Shown here: one piece after another, positions 1-10,200 of the stretch
Layout: the number at the start of each line of letters is the position of its first letter
Numbering within the stretch: position 1 is the stretch's first letter
Origin: Salinimicrobium sp. TH3
GTDB lineage: Bacteria > Bacteroidota > Bacteroidia > Flavobacteriales > Flavobacteriaceae
Length of the DNA: 64,000 nt
NCBI RefSeq assembly: GCF_026676115.1
Contig: NZ_JAPONB010000011.1
Coordinates: forward strand, 1 to 64,000
Direction of reading: 5' to 3'
The notes under the pieces: model-generated
What the model saw: only the letters and a program-made list of their open reading frames with translations
Databases searched by the model: none
Told to the model about the DNA's origin: nothing
Position numbers and translations under genes: made by a program

Positions 1-825
1 TCTGTAACTACTGAAATGTCGGGGTTAGGAACATCAGCCGGGCACTGCACATTTATGCCTGCAGGATTACTGGCAGTTGGAACTGTAGTATCATTGACAG
101 TTATAGTTTGAGTTACATTTATAGAATTTCCTGCCTCATCGGTTACACTATATGTTCTTGTAATGACTTCTGGATTGGATTGTCCATTGCTTGAATCAGA
201 AACGAAAGTCACGGTTGGATTTGCAGTACAGTTATCCGCTTCGCTTGTGACTACAGTAATATCAGCTGCAGGGACGTCAGCTGAGCATTGTACGCTTATA
301 GCTGCAGGATTACTTGCGGTAGGATCTGTGGTGTCGTCCACAATTATTGTTTGAGTAACATTAATGGAGTTCCCTGCCTGATCTTTGACGTTATATGTTC
401 TTATAATGATCTCCGGATTGGATTGTCCATTGCTTGAATCAGAAACAAATTCCACGGTAGGATTTGCAGTACAGTTATCTGCTTCGTCTGTAACTACTGA
501 AATGTCTGGGTTAGGAACATCAGCCGAGCACTGCACATTTATGCCTGCAGGATTGCTGGCAGTAGGATCTGTGGTATCGTCCACAGTTATAGTTTGGACA
601 ACATCAATTGAATTTCCTGCCTGATCTTTGACACTATATGTTCTTGTAATGACTTCCGGGTTGGATTGTCCATTGCTTGAATCAGAAACGAAAGTCACGG
701 TAGGATTTGCAGTACAGTTATCCGCTTCGTCTGTAACTACTGAAATGTCTGGGTTAGGAACATCAGCCGGGCACTGCGCATTTATGCCTGCAGGATTGCT
801 GGCAGTAGGATCGGTGGTATCACTA
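1..825 (-). repeat. Tandem 243-bp coding repeats (HYR units)
   Basis: The same sequence block recurs with a period of 243 bp: the stretch beginning tctgtaactactgaaatgtc at position 1 reappears at 487 and 730, with a more diverged copy at about 244. The units are in frame and encode 81-residue HYR-like domains. The high identity between copies suggests recent expansion or ongoing homogenisation by recombination. Confidence 0.9.
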
Positions 826-1013
826 TTACAGTCATCAAAAGCAACTGCAAAAATGCCATTAGGAGACTCATACCAGGCGACAGAAATTTCGGGATGTTCC
901 TGAGGGTAATCGTAGCTTTCCAGTGCTGGATAACTCCAATAGGAAGCAAGGGCTGAAGAGGTCAGCAGTAGAAAGAAAATCGAAATTTTAAGAGGAGTAA
1001 AGTTTTTCTTCAT
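1..1013 (-). CDS. Exported HYR-like repeat protein (partial, C-terminus off the left edge)
   Basis: The gene starts with ATG at 1011-1013 and reads leftward off the window, so only about 337 residues are visible. The N-terminus is basic (MKKN) followed by a hydrophobic run ending at LLLTSSALA, a typical signal peptide. After a short unique segment (about residues 25-60) the protein consists of near-identical 81-residue units, each with NPAGIN-x-QC-x-ADVP, a DNCTANPT segment, RTY-x-VKDQAGN and a closing DDTTDP. This matches the HYR/HYR-like beta-sandwich family common in secreted flavobacterial adhesins and enzymes. The repeat family and export signal are read from sequence; a cell-surface or adhesive role is inferred. 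A T9SS sorting tail would be expected at the unseen C-terminus. The next gene upstream on the same strand is separated by a terminator. Confidence 0.85.
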   Translation of the reverse strand, partial: MKKNFTPLKISIFFLLLTSSALASYWSYPALESYDYPQEHPEISVAWYESPNGIFAVAFDDCNSDTTDPTASNPAGINAQCPADVPNPDISVVTDEADNCTANPTVTFVSDSSNGQSNPEVITRTYSVKDQAGNSIDVVQTITVDDTTDPTASNPAGINVQCSADVPNPDISVVTDEADNCTANPTVEFVSDSSNGQSNPEIIIRTYNVKDQAGNSINVTQTIIVDDTTDPTASNPAAISVQCSADVPAADITVVTSEADNCTANPTVTFVSDSSNGQSNPEVITRTYSVTDEAGNSINVTQTITVNDTTVPTASNPAGINVQCPADVPNPDISVVT

Positions 1014-1150
1014 ACCAAACCGTTAGAAATCAGGGGGTAAAAGTAGGAAAAAAAAGCACATTTTTTCTTATTTATGTTTTTTTTTGGAGGTAAAGTGCAT
1101 GTTTTATAGGATTAAGTGTATATAGGAGTCAAATCAGATAGTGGGTTGTT

Positions 1151-1181
1151 AAAACAAAAAAAGCTGCAAAATGCAGCCTTT
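1151..1181 (-). terminator. Rho-independent terminator of the 3,599-residue protein gene
   Basis: On the minus strand the stem gctgca/tgcagc (1163-1168 with 1172-1177) is followed by a run of T residues (aaaaaaa and aaaa on the plus strand at 1151-1162). It lies just past the stop codon at 1207 of the large upstream gene. Confidence 0.7.
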
Positions 1182-1206
1182 TAATTGGTTAGTGAGTTTT
1201 AAGGAG

Positions 1207-4200
1207 TTATTCCAGAATCACCTTTTTGACAATAATTCCCTGCTCGGTATGCACTTTCACAACATAAACTCCCGCGCTGAATCTTTGGACTGGAAGAGGA
1301 ATTCTTCTTTCCAGAGGAATATTGTAATATACATGCACCTGTTGCCCCAGCATGTTATTCAGATAGACTCTCGAAATTTCCAGCAATTCCGGATTTTTAA
1401 TTATAATTTCCCTGGTGCCGTTTACGTAGATCACCTCAATGGGACCTTCTTCTATGATTGGTTCTTCGGGTTCCTGAACAGCCCACCTGTCATGGAAGAC
1501 AATTTGGAACCTGTTAGTGAAAGTTCCAGCCTCCGATTCTGTAACATAATCTTCCTCTCTTAGATCGTGTGTTATCTGTAAAAGGCTATCTCTTAAAAGA
1601 ATATTCATTTCATCGGGAATATTTCTTAATTCGTCAATGGTTATAGTAAGTTCTCCTTTTTCTTTAACTTTTAACTCTAAATTAAGTTCCTGATCAAGAT
1701 CAAAATTATTTACTCCCTGGATGACAAACTTATAATTATCAGGAGACCAATACATATCTTCTTCTATGTCCTCTATGAGTGGTGCATCATAACCCAGGTC
1801 AAAGCCGCTACTTGCATTAGGATCTGCTGTAACAAGAAGTTGACGATGATACTTCATGGGAGATTTAAATTTTAACCAGATTTTCTTTTGGTCATTTAAT
1901 GTATTATTAGAAGCCAAACTTTTAATAGTTTTTTTCTCCTGAGTTTGAAAAACAGATCTTCCTTCAGTTTCTGTTTCAAAAGCTCTTTGTGTATTTCTAA
2001 GAATTATATTGTCTCCACCTGTCTTCGTGACCACATCTAATTCTCCGTCTTCCCCTAAGGTTGTGCTCATTACTTTGTTTACAAAAAATCCCTGACCTAC
2101 AGGTATGAACTGTTCTGGTTTAGGCTCTGTGGAAATTTCTCCGGTATTGTTAATTCGTTGATCGACCGAGGAAGCCGCCTGTACTCCTCCAGAGAGGTTA
2201 TAAGCTGCGTAACCACCAACATACTGTTGAAGATAGTGGCTTTTACCCGCAAAATGAGACCAGAAATAAATGGTGCCATTAAAGTTAGCATTTTCTACAG
2301 AAATATTTCCGATATTCATCTCCCCCTCGAGGTTTTCTCGAATGAATTTGTCTGCATCCAAAGCTGAGGGATAGGGATTTCCAATTAGATAGTTGTGATT
2401 AAGAGCACCACTAAAGTCTAAGGTAATGTTACCGTTGTGAGGTTTACCTCTAAAGGTGTAATTCTGAGTATTGTCCCATATATCCACTGTGCCATCTGTA
2501 CCTTTCATGGTATAGCCTTCTCCTGTTTCTATATCACCGGTAGCTCCTATCCACTCCCAATCTGCATATAAACTGGCATAGCCTTTAAACTTCCACATCC
2601 AATAAGTGCTTAAAGTCATAGGATTTGTCAGAGGACCATCAGCTGCGGCATATTGGTCTGAGAATTTGATTGCGTCTGGATCATTTTTATGCCTAAAATC
2701 CCGTAACACATCGTAAATAGAATATGAAGCATTATTTGGTGTTGAACCCTGAGCACTAACTGGGCTGGACCAATAATTATAATTAAAACTTAGCTTTTTC
2801 CCTTGCTGATCCCTTTGCAGCCAACCACCACTGGCATTGTCCAGGATGCTGCCATGATCCTGTAAAAGCTGGGATTCACCTACGAGGTCTATGTTTCCGT
2901 TTAAAAGTAGATAATGAGTGATGGTTAATGGATTGTCCTTATTTATACTTAATAATCCTGAATCAGATAACAAACCAAGCATAATGATATTTTTACTCTC
3001 CGAAGTAATATTATGTTGAGTTCTGGCAATATTCCAGGTTATTGGTGTACCATCAAAAGTACTATTAGGATAATCCCAAACATCGGGTCGTGCCCAAGTA
3101 TCTTTATCTGCCCAGATTCCGTCTGCCCCGGAACAATAGGGAGTAGGGGAAGTGTTTTCCTGGTCTGTTGTAATATTCACTAATCTACCAGGGACTTTGT
3201 TTATAGCATGGTCTGGTGTTACCCCTCCCGAAGGCTTTAAATTGTCATCAAAGGTTAGGCATTCTACAAGGTTGTCTGGATCAGGATTATCTGAAATTAA
3301 TCTGTAATATCCGGCCAGGTCACCCCAGGTTTGATTATAAAACTCGACTCCGTCCTGATCCAGGTTGTGAGTATTAGTAGCAGTATCAGTATGGTAACTA
3401 CTTATACCATCAGGAAGAGTCAAGTTAGGAACTACCTCTCCTTCTATCAGGGAACCGGTCGTTGCGACATCGTTTAGTTTGATACGCTGGTTCATCATAA
3501 ACCGTAATTCTTTCAAAGTTGGAGGATTGGTCCAGATTCTTAGTTCATCGATCCATCCAGAGAAATGATTTGAAGTAGTTTTGGTGTTAGCATTGTAGCG
3601 AGCTCCTATACTGGTATTATTGATACCTGAACCATTCGTGCTAATACCGCCTGGTACACTTACACCATCAACCCATAGATCACCACCATTGGAAACTGCA
3701 ATATGATACCAGCGAGTATTTTTAGCAATGGCTGCAGAAAGATCTTCCATTTTTATTTCGAATCCTGAGCTACTAAAAATAACACCTTTATTAGCATCGG
3801 TTGTGCCTCCTCCATCAATAGCTCTGTCGAAAGGTCTAATCCAGGCTTCAATAAAATAATTACCGTTATAATTGTTTCCCAGATCAACATAATCATCCAC
3901 TCCATCAAAATCAAGGGTAGTACAGTCTGGGAGGTTGACTTCCACTGGATTAATAATAGGAGGACAACCTGTGTTTTCAATGAGTACATCATTTTCATCT
4001 ACGACGCTTGGGGTTAGTTCCCATGTGAATGTATAATTGCCGATCTCTGCGCCTTCAAAAATAATGTTGGGGTTATTTACAGGGTTTAATTCGCTTTCAG
4101 AATCTGCATTAATAAGAGAATAATCTTCATTAGGTCCTGTGATCACCCATTTTCCGGAATACCCATCTATCGTCTTGAATCCACCTTTAGTAAATTCTTC

Positions 4201-7200
4201 AGTTACATCTCCCTGAAAAGCTCCTGTTATAGTAGCTACTAAATTCACGATAGTATTTCCACATTCCCCCGTTTCGGCAACTACATCTGTTGTATACTGA
4301 TCGAAAACAAACACTCTAATAGTCTCCGAATTGTTAATGTCTTCACAAGGATCCCCGTTACTATCTAATATTAATGCCGTTTTAACTTCGAAATCGTTCC
4401 ATCCTATCTTTCTTGGTGTAAAAGAGACAGTGCTCTCGTTGTCTAACCCTATTTGTTCTAATTCTGTAGTATTAGGATCTTTATCATCATAAAACCATTG
4501 TAATAATACATTTTGAGGTCCTTCCGGTACTTTAATATTGTCTACCGCCCATATATCTCCTAATCGTACTCCTCTATATTCAAATCGAACTCGCAGGTTG
4601 GACTCCCCAATGTAGCTACCCAAATCAAAGGTCATTTGATTGACCTGCTTCTCACCATAGCCAAAGTGATCCTGAGCACCACTTTTTGCCGGCCCCACCA
4701 CTTTGTAAAGCTCTTTGTATTCCGATCCATTTTTAAGCAATACTACTCTTATTGAAGCATCGGTGGTTAGATTGTACGCCTGATCAAAAGTTAGCACGGC
4801 TTCATCGGTTGCCAATAAATTAAATGGAGGAGTATCCATGTTGGAGTCATAAGTACTCTGTGCAATTGCAAAATGTTCATTCTGTTGACCATCATTACGA
4901 GGATTCCACCATTGTTCGCTTGTATTGTAGGGAGAATTTATATCAGCAGTGATAAATTTCCACTTTGGCTGCGTTTTATGCCAGTGAATAGGAGTTCCTG
5001 AATCTGCATTTGCATTATAATTGATTTCGTTGCCATTAGGATCTGTAAAATCCCATCCATTATTTTTAATTCCGGCACTTGTAAAATCTCCACCTTCAAA
5101 TTTTCCAAATTCTGATACATATTTAATTTCAGAACTCAAAGTGATCTCGTTTCCATAACAAAGGACTTCGGGTGTAACTTCAACCGGCTCAGGTTTAATA
5201 TCTGAGGGGATCACACTTAAAATTGCTGTTTGAGAATAAACACCATTTTCGCAAGCTCCATTAACAATTTTAGCTCTAAAAATTGTTGTTTCCACATTGT
5301 TTTCTAAAATCGTTAAAAAATCTGAATTCGATAAAGTGGAACTTTGACTGTCATAAATTTCCCAGGTGAGAGTGGAAGCAGTTCTATATTCCCATTCCAG
5401 GATATTCCCGCTAAAATCCTCTAATTTTAAAGATTGCTCTAAATCGTTAGTCTGAATTTCACAGGTTAAAAAGATTCTTTGATACTCTTCCTGAGACCAT
5501 GATAAAACACCTCCCTCTGGTAAAGCATCAATTGTGACATCAATGTTATTCGAGGACATTTCATCACACACACCGCTTTTTACTATGGCTCTAAATTTTG
5601 TAGCGGTTGTTAAATTAGTAAAATCGTAGGTTCCGGACGTATTATTAATAGAAATCCAATTCGTTCCGCCATCTTCAGATTTTTCCCAATATTGCACGTC
5701 ACCTGTATGTCCGGATAATGTTAATGTACCATTTGGAGAGGTAACACAGACACTTTCCGGACCTGTTAGGGTACCGGGCACCGTTGGTTCATCAACTTCT
5801 ATAGTAATGTTTCGGGTAGTTGTACAGCCACTTTCAAAACTTCCCGTCAAAATGTAGGTAGAAGCAGAAGTTGGATTGACAGTTAGCTCTGCGGAAGTGC
5901 CAATTTCCTGCCCATTTTCATCTTTCCAACTATATGAAGTAGCCCCATTTCCTGTAAGGACAATACTGCTTCCCGAACAGATCAAGGGATTTCCTGCATC
6001 TGAAACAGCTGTGGATTCATCAAACGTAATAGATAAGTCAGGAAGAGGATTTATTGTGAGCTTAATTTCCACTCTTTCACTTTCACATCCCTCCGTTGAG
6101 ATCTGGCTTACCCAATATGAAATAGGGGTTTCAGTGACAGTCTCCGTGTTTGGAACGGGAGCGGATTCTAATGAAGTTGCAGCATCAGCACTGGGATACC
6201 AGTTTAAAGTTGCTCCGGTGTCTGCAGTGGCAGTTAAAGCAGGTGCCCCTTCTGCATTATGACAGTAAGCAACATCTGTAACGCCTGGGGCAGCCGGTCT
6301 TTGGTTTATGGTAATAGTTGATGGTGCTATAACTTCTGCACAACCGTTGGCCGCGGCAATAGTGTTTGTAACAGTATAAGTTCCAGGAGTACTTCCTGCT
6401 ATGTCAATCTCTCCTGTTGTGCTATCCACAAAGGTCAATCCAGCAGGACTAGAGGTAAAATTACCTTTTATTGCATTTGCAGCCATTAATGGAAGAGGAT
6501 TTACGGCATTACTGCAAAATGGAGTCTCTTCATAGGAAAAATCTGCTATTGGTTTTTCTCCTATAGTGAAGGTGAATTTCTTTTCTGCTACAGTACAACC
6601 TGCTGTTTGAGGATTTACTGTATATCTATAGGTAATTACATAATCGCCAGGAGTAGTTCCATTTGGTGTAATTGCCCCGGTTGAAGAATTAACCGTTAGT
6701 GCTGAATTATCTACTGAAAACACTCCTGTACCATTGGTCAAATTGTCACCGTTAGTATGAGGAGTGTAGGTGGTGTCATCAGTTTCACAAAATTCTCCTG
6801 TAGTTGCACTGTTATCTGTTGTGATGTAACTAAACTCAGTTATTACCGGTTGGGGAACAATAGTAACTGTTTTGCTATCTGTAGCTGCAGTACAAATTTG
6901 CTCTCCGTCAACTTTAAAAAACGTAGTAAGTGTAAATTCCAACACTTTACCATGATCTCCTTCAACCGGAGCATAGGTTGCAGCAGTTGGACTATTACCG
7001 TTCGTAATAGTTCCAAAACCATTACTTGTTGTCCATTCAAAGGAGCTAAAGTTTTCTGCTGTCGCGCCAGTGCCAATTGATATGGAGGTTGCTGTACTGC
7101 AAGCCTCAAAATCGTCTCCTGCACCTGCAGTTGGCGGTTCAAATGTGGCAACATTTACAATTTGAGAATATCCGGTATCGCAGGAAAAACCATCCGGACC

Positions 7201-10200
7201 GTCAATACGTGCACGATACTCTCCTGCCTGGCCAGTTGAAATTTCAGAAAAAAGTTCACCTGTCTCTGTAGCTCCGAAGTTGCTCCAGGCATCTTGTGAA
7301 GTGGCTCTGTATTCCCACTGGTATTGTATTGCAGTGTTATCTCCAGACGCCGTAGCCGCAACTCTTAAAATTGTTTCATCACCTGCACATATATTCTGAC
7401 TTTGCGGCTGATCGTCTTCAGCGATTACAATATTTTCGTCTACAGTCACAGTCACCACCTCAGATGTGACCGGAGAACAGGCACTGTCTCCACTAACAAT
7501 TACATAATAACTACCTCCGGTAGAAGAAGTTGCGTTGTTGAGTTGCAGGATTGGAGAATCTGTTCCCACTTGAGAATCTGAAGTTGCTCCAACCTTGAAC
7601 CACTGGTAACTCAAGTTATCTCCCGAAGCTGCCATTTCAAGCTGAGTGGAATTGGCTGTACAAACCGCCACGGGAAAAGGTTCAGAAGTTATTTCTACAC
7701 TGGTAACAATTGTTATAGGGAGGGTGGCAGCAAGTTCAGAACAACCTCCGGCTTCTCCTAAATAGTAATTCAAAGTATATTCACCAGCAGTAGCATTTGC
7801 AGGAGTAAAAGCTCCTGTTTCTTCATTGACGGTTAAACCCTGGGATGAAAACTGTCCCCCGGTGAAGGCTCCAGAACCTGTGAGTGTAGGTGTAAAGGTT
7901 CCCTGATAGGTATCATTACAAAAAGTCACCTGATCATTTTCAAAAGAAATGTCAACATCGGGTGTCGGATTCACAATGATCTCAGTAGAACCCGTAATGG
8001 TATTTGAACACTCCGGAGCATCAGGATATTCTATACTTACCAGTTCATAGGTGTAGGTTGTAACCTGATCGTTATTCACACTTAAGGCACCAGTTGATAA
8101 AGTAACTTCCCCGGCAGCATCCAGTGCTATTGTTTGGTGGCTTCCGCCATTTATGGTGTAGGTAACTATAGCATTAGGAGTTCCATTGGTAAAGAATATA
8201 TCAGTCATCCCTGCATCACAGATTTCTGTAGTTCCAGAGATCGCTACTGTTGGTATGTTTCTTACTGTGAGAACAGCGGTTTGTGAAGTTACAGGGGAAC
8301 ATATAAAACTTTCGGGTCCGCTAATCACTACGTAGTAATTTCCCGCATCATTCAGAGTTGCTGCGTTGATGTCAAGAGAGGCTGAATTTGTGCCTACTGC
8401 AGTACCTGAGCCCGGTGTTCCTTTGAACCACTCATAGTTCAATATCTCATTACCCGATGATGCCTCGACAGATAAAGTTGCGTTTCCACCCACACAAATT
8501 GAGGTATTAGCCGGTTGTGCAGTAATAGCGATATCCTCATTGACAGTCAAAGCTACAGCTTGGGAGGATTTCATTGCGCAGGGAGATGTTCCGCCGACTT
8601 CTACATAATAATTTCCTGCAACTGCAGGAGAAACATTGTTAAGAGTTAAAGTCGCTGTGGTTCCATTCGCTACAGGAGTTCCGGCTCCGACAGCACCCTT
8701 AAACCATTGGTATTTAAGTCCATCACCGGTAGCTGAAACTGAAAACTGAGCATTTTCTCCTTCGCAGACTCTTATATTTGAGGGTTCGGTAGTAATTTGA
8801 ACCTGCTCATATATGGTAACTTCTGTGGTGCTGATCTCTTCCCCGCACCCTCCATTAGCATCAATGGTATAGGTGACGGTATACGTTCCGGGAGTGACAT
8901 TTGCAGGACTAAAAGCCCCACTCTCAGCATTAATTTCACCAGATAAAGCCCCACTCGCAGTGAATACCCCTTCATCCCATTCCCCTATACCATCTGTAAA
9001 GGAAACTTCTGCAACTGAAACAGAATTACAGTAGGCATCGTCATAGCTGATATCGACGGAAGGAGTAGGAGTAACAGTAATGGTTGCCGAATTATTAATT
9101 GTAACCGCTTGCTCACAGCCTAATTCATCAGCGTATTTTACTTTAGTTATTGTATAAATAAAATCAGTGTCAATATTGCTGACAGCATTTAATGTGCCGG
9201 TGTTTAATGTTGCTGTACCGCTGCCTCCTACTAAAATAGTTTGTTCTGAGCCATTATTGATGGTGTAAGTTACTGTTGTGTTTGGAGTTGAAGTGATAGT
9301 GAGATCAGCAGAATTGCCGTCACAGATTGCTGTTGTACCGACAATTGTAGCTGTGGGGTCAGGTCTGAAAAAGATGATCATTTCATCTTCTCCAGTTCCA
9401 CAGGCATTTTTACCATTTGGTTTTGGTACTGTCATTTTAATAGTAACACTACCTCTATCAAGATCTGCTTGTAAAGGTGTATAGAAAAAATTAAAAGATC
9501 CTGAAACACCACTATTGCCTGGTAGGCCTTGGAAACCTGCATTTGCTGCCCGTCCGGTGGCCGTAAGAGTAGGTGTGAATTTGGAATTTCCAAATTCAAC
9601 ATTCGCGTCTATTCTCACCTGAGCCAGAGTGCTGCAATAAGTTTGATCAGCTCCGACATCGGTAATGATATAATTGTCAATATTAATTGCAAAAGAAGAA
9701 GTAAAATCACTCCAGTAGCACCCATTGCCTGCTCTTACCTGAACAATTTCAGTATCATTGTAATTATTTGTTGCACTGGCACTAACCATAACTGAGGTTC
9801 CTGCCGTATTAGTATTGGTGATGTTCCAACCGACAGGTACCTTCCACTCATATACCGTAGCGCCATCAACTGGATCAATTTCAAACTGCATCCCCTCATA
9901 AGGTGGACAAACATTTGGATTATTTGTAAAATCTTCTGATGACCTTATAATTGCTGGCGCATCCGGAGCCTCGTCTGTACTAACAACAGAGATTTCGATT
10001 GGTTCACCACTGTCTCCGCATTCATTCAGAGTATAAACGGAAATTAAGACATCATCTGAGCCTGCATTAACAGTTATCCTATTGGTGTTGGTTCCGCTAA
10101 TGATGTTCCAGTTTCCCGGTACATTCCAAACGTAATCATCAGCATAATCTACAGCGGGAATTTCATACACGATTCCTGTATCAGTAGCACAAACTTTCTC

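Noticed and set aside
1-825. Regular repeats that might be taken for a CRISPR array
   Set aside because: The period is 243 bp, a multiple of 3, in frame with a signal-peptide-bearing gene, with no short repeats or unique spacers.
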